DNA from: Corydoras sp. C115
Taxonomy: Eukaryota; Chordata; Actinopteri; Siluriformes; Callichthyidae
Assembly: GCA_019802505.1 (NCBI GenBank)
Contig: JAFMOC010000031.1
Span: 4,675,501-4,739,500 of the forward strand
Direction: 5' to 3'
DNA length: 64,000 bases
Positions 52,412 to 63,033 of this stretch are shown piece by piece. The position numbers and the translations under genes are program-made. Positions within the stretch are counted from its first letter, which is position 1, and the number at the start of each line of letters is the position of its first letter. The notes beneath the pieces were generated by a model. That model was not told the DNA's origin. It saw only the letters and a list, made by a program, of their open reading frames with translations, and made no database searches.

Positions 52412-55400
52412 CTGCAAAAAAAGACAATAAAATTTTTTTTGTAAAATTAAAAAAATAAAATAAGTCAGTAATCTCTGAAATGAGGGATAGTGAACACTCA
52501 GGTAACCTTTTCTGTGCCTCTTCAAGCTGTGTGCTGAAGCGCAGTCGCTCCTCCTGGATTTCCTGCTGGAGTTTTTCCTGCACTTGCTGCAGCTCCTTCA
52601 CTTGTTCTTGCAGGAGACTTGTCTTTATCTCCCTGCCCTCTGTCGACTCCCTCTTACTCTGCTGAAACTGCTCCAGCTGCACCAGGATATTGTTTTTCTC
52701 CTCTTTCTCATGCTCAGCCACCTTTCTAGAGCATTTTAACTCTACCTCATTTTGTGCCAGCTTGGTCTGGACCTCTAGTAACATCCTGGATACCAGTGTT
52801 TGAAATAAAAATGAAATGTAGTTAAAAAAAATAATAATAAAATAAGTAGAGCAATATTAAACACATTACACAAATAACAGCAATGTTAAAAATATACCAC
52901 AGAATCCATGTTAAACTGAGATGACCAACAAAGCCTCCATCAGCGGTAGTTTGGAGTGTGTAATACATAAATAGCGACACTGACCTGGCGTTCTCCTCTC
53001 GCTCTTTATCCTGTGTGTGCTGAAGTTGAGAGACTTTCTGCTCTTCTTCCAACAGTTGCTTTCTGACTCTATTCAGCTCTTCGTTTAGCTGCTGAACGCG
53101 ACCCTCATCCTGTTCCCTCTGTGCACTAAGATCCTGCTTGACTCTGAAAGTGATAAAGCAGTTAGAGCATCACACGCAGTGCAAAAAAAAAAAAAAAAGA
53201 AAAAAGAATCCATTTCAGCCAGCATTCAGTGATACCTTTCTAGATCTGTAACCATATCTCCCAGCTTTCCCAGCGAGCTGTTGTGCTCTTCTTTCAGTTT
53301 CCTTATTGCCTCCTGATAAGTCTCTGCCGAAGACTTCATCTCAGCATTTGTCCTACACACACCAAATAGCATATGGTGCCAAAAATATTGCTATAGAAAG
53401 ACAAACCTCTGCACTTCTTTCTTACTATATAGAAGTTCTCTTTTTACCTTTGTAGTTCTGCCTTGGTGCTGTTCAGTTGTTCCTCCAGTGCGACTTTCTC
53501 CTCTGAAAGTTTCTCAAGTGCCTCGTCACGCTGCTGGTCCTTTTGCTCAAGCAACGCAAGCTCACTCAGCACCTCCTCCAGCTCATGTTCTAATTGCATC
53601 CTCTCCTTATCCATGTCATCACGACTCGAAGTCAGCATGCTTGACAGCAAGACAGTGTTAGCCTGTAGATACAACACAAAACTAGCGAAACTAACAACTG
53701 AGCAGAAGGCATCATTAAAATACCTGATGGAAGTGTGTGTTCTGTAAAGTATTGGATCTCCGCTTGAATAACTTTCATTAAAACTATTGTTCAGTAAATA
53801 CATTCTCTACAGCAGTGCTTCATAAACCTTATTTTATTCAAATACCCATCATAGGAGAGGGAAAGATGTAGATTCAACTCAAAGTTTCAGTAGAAATGAA
53901 CAGTAAATGCATTTTTAAAAACACAGGACAGAAGTTACCTTCTCCTCTTCCAGCTCTTTGAGAATAGATGCATGTTGTTCTTTTAACTCATCATGAGCTG
54001 CTTTTTCAGTCTTTCTGCTCTCCTCCAGTGAGCCAAGATCACCCAGTAACTCCTGGAATCTCCTCAGGCCCTCCTCCTGTGTTCTGGCTGTTTAAATTCA
54101 GGACATACATACATTAAACATTAGTAGCAGAATGAATAGAAATGCAATGTTATTATTGAGTAAAATAAAAACAAAAAATATTAATAAATAATAATTATTT
54201 TTAACTAGCTATTTTTTTTTAATCCCATAGTCCTAAATGCAAGATGTGAATGTGTGTTTACAGAAATTGGACTTTGTATTAATAGATCATTTTGTACTCA
54301 TAATAAAATGAAGAGATTAAAATAGTTTTTTTTTTAATTACTGCAGTATATAAACATGGAAGAAATGTAGAACTAAAATTACAATACTAGCTCTAAAATA
54401 AAACTTTCCCATTAATATCTTCTTACAACACAGGATTCTTTATGAGGACACAAGCTTTCATGCTTTACAACATCCAGTTCATTGTCAATTTACAATTTAA
54501 ACAGTTTATATTTAAGTTCATATTATAGAAAACTAATAATTTATGGCTAATATAATATATGGCTTACCCTTTTCACCTTCCATGTTCATGCAGCGCTCCG
54601 TCATAAGAGCCACACGCTGATCCAGCTCATCTTCGGTTCTCCTCAGGACCTCCCTGACTCGAGCCAGCTCCTGCTCCTGCTGTTTGATCGTGCTTTGGGA
54701 AACTTTAATCTCCCGCTCACCCTGCTTGATCTTCTCCTCGAGGTTCTTCTGCACATCGCGATAAGCCTCGACTTCATGCTCTCGCTGCTTCAGCTCCATT
54801 TGCCGTTCCTCCAGGTTGATGCGATAGTCCTGCAACTGTTGCTGGGAACGCTGTAGCTCCTGCTCCTTTTCATTCAGGATGCTCCGGGACTCTGACATTT
54901 CTGCAGTGCACTGCTTCAACTTTTCCTTTAATTCACTGCATTATAACCACAAAGGTTCTAAGTAAGCTAAACAAAACTAAAGACAAAACTAAAAACAAAA
55001 ACATATCTTACCAAAGCTCCTCCTGAGAATCAGATACCCGGCGCTCCATCATAGATTTTTTCTGCTTCTCTTTATGTTTTAAATCCTTAAAAAAAGGGTT
55101 TTTTAAGTCTATTTTGACTTAATGACAAAGGCTTCATGTTAAATTGCTATTCTGATAAATGAACAATACCTGAATTTCTTCATTTGCAAGATCAAGGTAA
55201 CTTTGTAAAGCCTTCATCTCCTCTCTCAATTGCTGTATAACAACTAAAAACCACCAAAGAAACAGAAGATTATGAAAATATATTCAACACAATACTAAAT
55301 AGCGTTGGTGCCATTTGTGCTACCAAAATTGAAGTTTTAATTAATTTTATTATATTACGGTAGTTTGGAAATTAAAGATAAATGCCAGAGTTTTGCAAAT

Positions 55401-57193
55401 ATAATTATTTGTTCATTTTCTCTGTACAAAAGACTACATATGACAAACCCTCCGATTAGCTACACTACAATAGTACCACCACAGAGCAGGTATTATTTGG
55501 TTGGTGTATTATTACAACCTCAGCAATGTCACTGAGGTGTTTAAATTAAAACCACAGCAGGACTGCTAAACTGCAGAACTGACAATCCACCACCCAGATT
55601 ATACTTGTTCTGTGATGCGCCAAAGAGACCAAAAAAAAAAAAAAAAAAAAAAAAACACAGGGGAATAACAAAAAAAAGTGGAGAAAGTAGACAATTGATA
55701 AATATATTCAACATTCTGTACGCACAAGTTAAATATGGCATGCAAAATTACCATTCAGCTTTTCCACTTCTTTCTCGAGTTCCTCATTTTGAGCCTTTGT
55801 CTCCTCGTGCAGGTTCTCTGTAGATAAACAGATCACCACTGAGCATTAGACCTCAAACAGATAACCAACTTTTTAGATTAATAAAAGATCAAATAAAAAT
55901 CTCACCAAGATCTTTAGTTCTTTCCTTAAGGACACTAAGACTCACTTTGGAAGCTTCAAGGTCTGTATTCAGCACCTTCACGGTACCTTCTGAATTAATC
56001 TGAAGAAAACTCAACTCCTAAGGAGTCAAAGTTAAATTAAAGCTATTTTTTTTTTTTTTATACAATGCATGTAAAAATTATTATATCACTGACAAACATA
56101 ACATGAAATACATCGAGATCCTAGTTATTTATAATATACATTTATTATATGCTATTTTTGATTTATTATTCCAAAACAGTTCAACAGTTTAACTTTTGGT
56201 ATACCTCAAACCCAGTACATTCAAAAAGTTTCATGTGTACATTTTTGTTATGTTTAATGTCTCCAATCCATTAAAACAAAATGAATAATCAGCAGAACTG
56301 CAGAAAGTTACTCACCTTGTCTTTAGCATCTAGTTTGTTTCTGACCTCCATCAACTCCATAGACAGAGAGTTGATTCTTTTCTTTGTAGTGTCTGCAGAG
56401 ACCTGATGATTTAAAAACAGAAGCTGTTAAAGCTCTTTGTTTATGTGGAAACATCTGGGTCTAGATAGAAGTAAACTAATCACCTTGGACTTGAGAAACT
56501 CATTTGTTTTCTTTAATTCAGCAAGCTGTCTTTCAAGAGATGCCACGGTAGCGGTGAGGCCGGTCTTTTCTCGAACAGCGGTGAGGAGTTTAGCTTCCAA
56601 TTTCTTTAATTCTTCTTCCAAAGTCTGAAGCCTGCGGTCCTGTTCTCCTCTCTGCTGGACCAGTGACCGGATCTGCATTGAACAGGACAAAGTTTTCATC
56701 ACAACATTACAAACTCCATTATTAAGGCTAATAAAAATTTATGATCAAATTAATAGCCGGGCGGCACGGTGGCTTAGTGGTTAGCACGTTTGCCTCTCAG
56801 CGCTAGGGATTCCCGGTTCGAATCCCCATCTGGGTGGAGTTTCCATGTTCTCCCCATGTCTGCGTGGGTTTCCTACGGGTTCTCCGGTTTCCTCCCACAG
56901 TTCAAAAACATGGATCAAGTCAATTGAATTCTCAAAAAATTGCCCCATATAGAGCATGTCTGTGTGAGTGATTGTGTGCCCAGCGATGGATTGGCGCCCT
57001 GTCCTGGGTCTATCTGCCCAGCGCCCGAGACGTTCTCCCCTGGATGGGCATGGGGAACCCCACCATGACCCTAATAAAGGATAAAGCGGGAGATAATGAA
57101 TGAATGAAAATTAATAGCCCAACACCCACACCACCCTACTACAACCCAAAATCATAATAAAACAGAAAAGAACCCTTCACCAAACTGTTCACA

Positions 57194-57238
<45 letters not shown>

Positions 57239-58619
57239 CATACAATAATCCCAATATTTTTTGTTTTTATGATACTGATAAATCACATTACAGCTGCCCT
57301 CTTATTTGAGATGCTTACCTCTTTTTCTAGTAATTTCTGATGCTTTGTCTCAATTTGGAAACTGTTCTCCTTTTTTGGCCCATCGGTCTGCTTGAAATGA
57401 CACAAATAAAATTTGAATTCCACAGAATCTTACAACTACATGTAATTACAACTTACAGCTTTGCAATTACAGCCATCACTTACTAAGCCATCGACAGACA
57501 TGGTTCTCCGTACTGGAGACATCGGAACATCTTTTGTGGCTGGTGGTGCCACTACGACAGAAAAACGATCCAGTGTTGGGGAAAAGAGAAAACATTAAAT
57601 ACAGGCTTGGGAAGAAATGTAAATAAACTGTCAACTAATATTAAGAGTTCCTAACATTTTGCAGCTGACTTGAAGCGTTCGGCTTTATGGAACGAAGCAG
57701 CTCCCTTCACTTCATCAGACATCAGGTCATATGATCCAGGTGGAGGAGCACAGCCTGGAAAAATGGACATGTTAATGAACAAACAAATGAATTAGGGACA
57801 TTCCCACAGAATTTTTACTGACACCAGTCAAATAATGGTCCTGACTTTTTAGGGAACAGAGTACAGGAGACTAACAAAGCATGTAGAGAACTGGATGGAC
57901 TACAGATTGTGATTGTAGAACTACAATGACCACCTATAAGGTAAATAAAGTTCATTCATTCATTATCTCCCGCTTTATCCTCTATTAGGGTCGCGGTGGG
58001 GTTTCCCATGCCCATCCAGGGGAGAACGTCTCGGGCGCTGGGCAGATACACTCAGGACAGGGCGCCAATCCATCGCTAGGCACACACTCATTCACTCACA
58101 CAAACACACTCTATATGGGGCAATTTGGAGAATTCAATTGACTTGATCCATGTTTTTGGACTGTGGGAGGAAACCGGAGAACCCGGAGGAAACCCACGCA
58201 GACACGGGGAGAACATGGAAACTCTACCAGATGGGGATTCGAACCGGGAATCCCTAGCGCTGAGAGGAGAACATGCTAAACCACTAAGCCACCGTGTAAA
58301 TAAAGCTAAAATGTAAATAAAATGTATTTTTAACGTGCAGAATGGATTTTTGACAAACTTAGAACACTTTAAAGTAAAGCTTGCACCGTATGGTGCTCTT
58401 TATAACGCCACCACATCTACGGTACACGTTGTGATGGTTGTCTCGGTTATGTGGTTATTAATGTTATTGTAATGTTATATGCGGTTATTAAAAAGAGAAA
58501 CTCATTTCAGTAGCAGTCGAGGTCAATAAAGTAGAGACTCGGAGTTTAACGTTAACAGACCGCAGCTACTTACCCACTCGTTCATTAAACCTTTTTAAAG
58601 GCGCCCTTGGAAAAGACAT
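50861..58619 (-). CDS. hmmr: Hyaluronan-mediated motility receptor (RHAMM), complete, 19 coding exons
   Basis: Exons, 5' to 3': 58574-58619, 57656-57754, 57484-57551, 57319-57390, 56484-56672, 56316-56402, 55906-56017, 55752-55817, 55170-55243, 55012-55085, 54568-54935, 53939-54087, 53448-53662, 53236-53352, 52985-53143, 52507-52785, 52339-52411, 51116-51292, 50861-51010. All have GT/AG borders and matching phases; they total 2,574 nt, or 857 aa plus stop. Exon 4 could start 3 nt later. The N terminus MSFPRAPLKRFNERVGCAPP and the C-terminal FDPSKAF region match vertebrate HMMR, a microtubule- and centrosome-associated spindle assembly factor that also binds hyaluronan. Residues from about 90 on are mostly coiled coil. 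S60 lies in an SPVR CDK-type site; KEN motifs lie at about 78-80 and 847-849. The protein is longer than human HMMR (about 725 aa), mainly through central coiled coil. Confidence 0.95.
51835..51926. repeat. (TA)n microsatellite in hmmr intron 17
   Basis: About 45 TA units in the intron between exons 17 and 18, some 50 bp from a SINE. Confidence 0.97.
51976..52319 (+). mobile_element. Full-length V-SINE inside hmmr intron 17
   Basis: Complete copy, antisense to hmmr. The 12-bp target-site duplication AATTTAGGAGAA lies at 51,964-51,975 and 52,320-52,331. The downstream duplication ends 7 bp from the splice donor of exon 17 (52,338/52,337), so element sequence begins at intron position +20. Confidence 0.95.
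55470..55640. mobile_element. Palindromic MITE in hmmr intron 8
   Basis: Left arm ACCACCACAGAGCAGGTATT (then ATTTGGTTGGTG) is mirrored by the right arm ATCCACCACCCAGATTATAC (then TTGTTCTGTGATG). The middle contains CAGCAATGTCACTGAGGTGT. The same arm begins in the copy at 28,285. An A run of about 25 (55,630-55,654) adjoins the right end. It could form a long hairpin in the pre-mRNA. Confidence 0.7.
56759..57107 (+). mobile_element. Full-length V-SINE in hmmr intron 4
   Basis: Head GGGCGGCACGGTGGCTTAGT, B box GGTTCGAATCC, full core, (GAAT)n tail. A 12-bp duplication AAATTAATAGCC lies at 56,747-56,758 and 57,108-57,119. Antisense to hmmr, its duplication ending 75 bp from the exon 5 acceptor. 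Confidence 0.96.
57195..57237. repeat. poly(A) run of about 43 in hmmr intron 4
   Basis: It reads as poly(T) in the hmmr transcript, about 80 nt below the exon 4 donor. It is not attached to a recognised retroelement body. Confidence 0.95.
57800..57943 (-). mobile_element. Palindromic-MITE family copy, left arm, in hmmr intron 1
   Basis: On the minus strand: TTGTAGTTCTACAATCACAA, then CTGTAGTCCATCCAGTTCTC, GCTTTGTTAGTCTCCTGTAC and TCTGTTCCCTAAAAAGTCAG. Landmarks follow the same order as the copies at 3.1 and 28.1 kb. Confidence 0.65.
57951..58295 (-). mobile_element. Full-length V-SINE in hmmr intron 1
   Basis: Sense with respect to hmmr. Complete except for slight head damage (AACATGCTAAACCACTAAGC). 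A 10-bp duplication GTAAATAAAG lies at 57,941-57,950 and 58,296-58,305. Inserted 7 bp from the MITE fragment above. Confidence 0.93.
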
Positions 58620-58945
58620 GTTTTAAACTTAATACGGAACTTTTAAAAACGCAAACTAACTATTTATAATAACAGTGTAAACGCAATATGTCTGAAACGT
58701 CGCTTCGGCTTCAACAACAGCCGCTGAATTTTGAAACCCAAATCTGACCAATCAGCGAACAGCCACCGTTTTGACTAATAAGCATCTCCCAGACACCGCG
58801 AGCCTGGACTTTGAACCAATCAGAATACAACGGGCGTGGAATATGTCGTCACGTTTATGCCGCTCATCATTTTAACCAATCAAAAATCAGAATTCTGTTC
58901 TCAACTACATTGGTAACCGCCAAGGATAGATTTGCCATTGGTTGA
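58620..58945 (-). promoter_or_regulatory. hmmr 5' region with CCAAT boxes and CHR-like motifs
   Basis: On the plus strand CCAAT lies at 58,748-58,752, 58,816-58,820 and 58,876-58,880, and ATTGG at 58,936-58,940. Successive spacing is 60-68 bp. TTTGAA, the cell-cycle homology region (CHR) core, lies at 58,730-58,735 and 58,810-58,815. Repeated NF-Y sites plus a CHR typify G2/M promoters under DREAM/MuvB control, fitting hmmr's mitotic role. The TTTGAA motifs are antisense to hmmr, which weakens the CHR call. No TATA box seen. Confidence 0.6.
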
Positions 58946-59250
58946 TACGTTACTACGTTGATAACGTGGTGGAGTTTACGCACCGTGAATTTTACGTTTA
59001 TTTAGTTCAATCCAGTACAATTTTACACTGTTAAATGTTTGCTCAATGTTACTCATGGTTTTAAATGGTTTATAACGCTGTATTTTAGTGCAAAATGTTC
59101 ATGAAGTAAATGAACCTTATGAAACAGAAGTTGGCTTGTTTTGGATCCCCTGGTCAATAGTAATATAGTAATATAGTCGGTAGATGGCGATGGTTAGCCG
59201 ATATGAAAAACAAAAACGTTCACCAATATTTGACCTTAAAGACACTATAT

Positions 59251-59572
59251 TCATTCATTCATTATCTCCCGCTTTATTAGGGTCGCGGTGGGGTTCCCCA
59301 TGCCCATTCAGGGGAGAACGTCTCGGGCGCAGGGCAGATAGACCCAGGACAGGGCGCCAATCCATCGCTGGGCACACACTCACTCACACAGACACACTCT
59401 ATATGGGGCAATTTTGAGAATTCAATTGATTTGATCCATGTTTTTGGACTGTGGGACTCTTTTCTTCACACAGACACGGGGAGAACATGGAAACATCACC
59501 CAGATGGGGATTCGAACCGGGAATCCCTAGTGCTGAGAGGCGAATGCGCTAACCACTAAGCCACCGTGCCGC
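59251..59572 (-). mobile_element. V-SINE inserted between hmmr and pigg
   Basis: Minus-strand copy with an 11-bp duplication AGACACTATAT (59,240-59,250 and 59,573-59,583). About 30 bp of the core are replaced by the unrelated ACTCTTTTCTTCAC near 59,456-59,470, and CCTCTA is lost near the tail. It lengthens the intergenic interval, which would have been about 1.13 kb before insertion. Confidence 0.94.
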
Positions 59573-59699
59573 AGACACTATATAACTTATTCAAATATAA
59601 CTTTCTATTTATTTTTCCCGACAGCTATAACCCTAGATTATAAAATCGGTCGCTTCTTAGAGCTTCTGCTCAACGACTAAATGTAAATGTACATTATCC

Positions 59700-60079
59700 C
59701 GATCACGTGATGATCTTCATGGAGAGGTGGGGTTCAGTGTGTCTGACCGGCACGGCGCTCCTCCCCTATATCCCCAACGCGGTTTGAGCCTCGCACTCAC
59801 CGTAGCAGGTATCATAACACGGAAATGTCAATTTCCCATCGCGTTTTCATTCATTAGTTTGTTGATCAACAGAACTCCGAGATGCAGCAGTGACTTGTTC
59901 TCAGCGTCTCCACGTGGCTCCCGATTGCTCGCAGGAATCGTTTTTCATGGCGCATCATTTAAACAGATGAGGAGGATTACGCACCGCGCGTGAACACGGC
60001 TATATCTAATCTGACAATTCACAACTACATCCCATAATCATCACATAATAACCATCCAAGCACTAAAGAGAGCCGCACC
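59700..60079 (+). promoter_or_regulatory. pigg proximal upstream region / 5' UTR
   Basis: Contains a palindromic E-box TCACGTGA (59,703-59,710), a bHLH-zip (USF/MITF-TFE type) site. It is richer in GC and CpG than the surrounding DNA (for example CCGGCACGGCGC, GCACCGCGCGTG). No TATA box. The transcription start cannot be fixed from sequence alone. Confidence 0.5.
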
Positions 60080-62146
60080 ATGAGACTCAGTTCGTCGGTA
60101 TTCGCGTCCCTCTGTCTCCTGATTAAATTACTGGGTCTTGCTTTATTTCTAAGAGGATTTTTTCCAGTTCCGATTAAATCATCATTCTCATCAAACAACA
60201 AACTCTCTGATCTACCGCTGGAACCGATGGCAGGTAAGACGTCATTGTGGTTCTGCTCCTTTTCTATTATATTTAAGCAAGAAATAAACAACATGCTGGA
60301 CGTTTACAGAACATTTCGTCTGTTTGCGCACTTTGCCCGTAACGGCGGGTGAACTGGGGCATAGATATATTTCTGGGCGCAGATTTTACATGTGCAGTGG
60401 TAAAAGAGCCGAACACGCTTTACAAGTCAAATACAGTACATGTATACAGGCTTAAAGATTTATTTGTCTCATTCATTCCTTATCTCCCGTTTTATCCTCT
60501 ATTAGGGTTACGGTGGGGTTCCCCATGCCCATCCAGGGGAGAACGTCTCGGGCGCTGGGCAGATAGACCCAGGACAGGGCGCCAATCCATCGCTGGGCAC
60601 ACACTCACTCACTCAGACACACTCTATATGGGGCAATTTTGAGAAGTCAATTGACTTGATCCATGTTTTTGGACTGTGGCAGGAAACCGGAGAACCCGGA
60701 GGAAACCCACGCAGACACGGGGAGAACATGGAAACTCCACCCAGATGGGGATCCGAACCGGGAATCCCTAGTGCTGAGAGGCGAACGTGTTAACCACTAA
60801 GCCACCATGCCACCTTTTATTTGTCACATATTCCCAATAATAAATATATTGAACAGTCACAGAAAAAGGTTTAACAAGACATATATTGTGTGTGTGTGTG
60901 TGTGTGTAGATATTCAGATTTCTTTATTTATCACAAATAAATTCATAACAGTTACAATTAAAGAGTGAAATGTGGAGGTGACTACTTCATAATTAAAAAA
61001 TATTAAATTACATTGGCGGCACGGTGGCTTAGTGGTAACGTTTCGCCTCTCAGCGCTAGGGATTCCTGGTTCGAATCCCCATCTGGGTGGAGTTTCCATG
61101 TTCTCTCCGTGTCTGCGTTGGTTTCCTCCGGGTTCTCCGGTTTCCTCCCACAGTCCAAAAACATGGATCAAGTCAATTGAGTTCTCCAAATTGCCCCATA
61201 TAGAGTGTGTTTGTGTGAGTGAGTGTGTGCCCAGCGATAGATTGGCGCCCTGTCCTGGGTGTGTCTGCCCAGCGCCCGAGACGTTCTCCCCTGGATGGGC
61301 ATGGGGTACCCCACCGCGACCCTAATATAGGATAAAGCGGGAGACAATGAATGAATGAATGAATGAATAAATTACAATTGTAGGTGGCATGGGGGCTTAA
61401 TGATTAGCACGTTCACCCCTCAGTGCTGTTGATCCAGGTTTGAATCCCAATCTGGATGGAGTTTTCCTGTTCTCCTCGTGTCTGTGTGGGTTTCCTCCCA
61501 CAATCCAATAACATGGATTCAATGTAAAATTTTTTCATAAACTTCTGCTTAATCCTCTACTAGGGTTGCGGCGGGCTGCCCATACCCATCCAGGGAGAGA
61601 TTTCTGGGTACACTAACTCAGACAGACACACACTATATGGGGCAATTTAGAGCATTTCATTCAACTTGAATACATGTTTTTGTACTGTGGGAGAAAGCCG
61701 GAGAACCCAGAGGAAACCCACTTGGACACGAGGAGAACATTGAAACTCCACCCAGGTCTGGATTCCAACCGGGATCCACAGAGTTGTGAGGCGAACATGC
61801 TAGACACTTCACTGTAGATTTATTTTTTTTTAAGATTCTTTATACCATTATACTTTTCTGAACAAACCAAACTGTTGACTTCCTTACATTTTTTCGAGTA
61901 TAATATTAATCTTCTTATTTATATTTTCCTTTGCCTGCAGGAAATGGACCCAATGCAACCAAAGTACCCCCTCCCTTATTTAAAAGGGTGATAATTTTAT
62001 TAATAGATGGATTAAGAGAAGACTTTGTCTTCGGGCCCAGTGGGAAGCAGTTCATGCCTTTCACTCGGCATGTACTGGAGAAGGGAGCATCCCTGAGCTA
62101 CATTGCTAAAGCGAGACCTCCTACTGTCACTATGCCGAGAATCAAG
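60080..62146 (+). CDS. pigg: GPI ethanolamine phosphate transferase 2, first two coding exons (partial)
   Basis: Exon 1 is 60,080-60,233 and exon 2 is 61,941-62,146, joined in phase 1 (CAG|gtaag, ctgcag|GA; next donor AAG|gtgag). They encode the first 120 residues. MRLSSSVFASLCLL and LGLALFLRGFFPVP form the N-terminal membrane anchor, as in vertebrate PIGG. Exon 2 gives PPPLFKRVIILLIDGLREDF, with metal-binding Asp74, and KARPPTVTMPRIK, with the likely nucleophile Thr113 of the alkaline-phosphatase fold. N56-A-T is a lumenal glycosylation sequon. PIGG acts with PIGF in the ER and adds ethanolamine phosphate to the second mannose of GPI. I found no exon 3 before the window end. The start suits its family alignment (MRLxSxxFA). 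Confidence 0.93.
60469..60816 (-). mobile_element. Full-length V-SINE in pigg intron 1
   Basis: Minus-strand copy, antisense to pigg. A 9-bp duplication TTATTTGTC lies at 60,460-60,468 and 60,817-60,825. The tail is short (CATTCATTCC) and slightly mutated. Confidence 0.93.
60886..60908. repeat. Short (TG)n microsatellite
   Basis: About eleven TG units in pigg intron 1. Confidence 0.9.
61015..61367 (+). mobile_element. Full-length V-SINE in pigg intron 1
   Basis: Complete copy apart from small head deletions (TTAGTGGTAACGTTTCGCCT), with a long (GAAT)n tail. A near-perfect duplication TAAATTACATT / TAAATTACAATT lies at 61,004-61,014 and 61,368-61,379. Confidence 0.93.
61383..61817. mobile_element. 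Two opposed old SINE halves in pigg intron 1
   Basis: 61,383-61,530 is a plus-strand 5' half: head GGTGGCATGGGGGCTTAATG, AGGTTTGAATCCCAATCTGG, core ending CAATCCAATAACATGG. 61,533-61,817 is a minus-strand copy running from the 3' end (CTTCTGCTTAATCCTCTACT) to the head. They meet tail to core, about 16 bp downstream of a young copy. The inverted pair could base-pair in RNA. Confidence 0.8.
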
Positions 62147-63033
62147 GTGAGTAAATACATGCGATCAGTGCACAGTATGTCGCATGTGTTAAGACAAAAT
62201 GTTTTTAATGTTTTATTGGATGGAGACAAATTATTTAAGATGGGTGGTTAATTACAGTTAGTTATTACTTATGATCATTTTTAGTTTATTTCTAGGGTTC
62301 TGTATGGAATATGCTAAGCTTTCATTTTTAATGATAAGCTTTAACCTCCCCTCTCCCTTCCTCCTGGAGTTAATACAATGCACTGAACTGTAATTTGTTA
62401 TTGCAAAGGGGTGCCAATATTTCCCATGACTGTATTGGATTTAGTAAGTGCTGCTGCTTGCATAGATGCAGCTTCTTTTAAATTTTGCACGGTGCATAAA
62501 TAGTCAGGAGTGTCCTGATAATGGCACTTAAAATGTACGGATTTGAAAACAGCAAAGATTGCAGTCTTTAAATTGCTTGTCAGCATTTCACCATAGACAG
62601 TGAGTCGTACATTAAGATTAGAAACGGGGGTGGTTGTAAACTGGCTGAATAAGATAACAGTGATGTATTATAGCAGCGTGAAGCTGTTTGTAAACATTTT
62701 AGGACCTTTTATTACCATCATTTTATACGGTGGAATCCTTAATTGTGTGATGTTCACTGCCAACCAAGGAAATTCACACTCCGCGTCATCACACACACAG
62801 TATTGACCTCTTTTGTTTCATGAACCCAGCAGTGGTTTTCTGCAGGAAACTGCTGAATATATTTGTGAGAAATTGTGGACAAGTGGGACCAGCTCTTTCA
62901 CGTTAGCAACGTTTATCACAAATACAATACAGTAAATATGGTCCTTGGTGGTCTGTACATTTTGACTGTCCAGTAGATGGCAGCAGAACTGTTCACCTCT
63001 AACTAGAGATTTCTAACTAGAGCAGCTTGTTTA
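62147..63033. other. pigg intron 2 (5' part), no exon seen
   Basis: After the donor at 62,147 I find no sequence matching the next PIGG segment (family 'ALxTGSxPGFxDV') on the plus strand. Nothing else recognised. Confidence 0.6.

Noticed and set aside
53463..53747. Plus-strand Ser/Cys-rich frame
   Set aside because: Antisense shadow of the Glu/Leu-rich coiled coil of hmmr exon 13.
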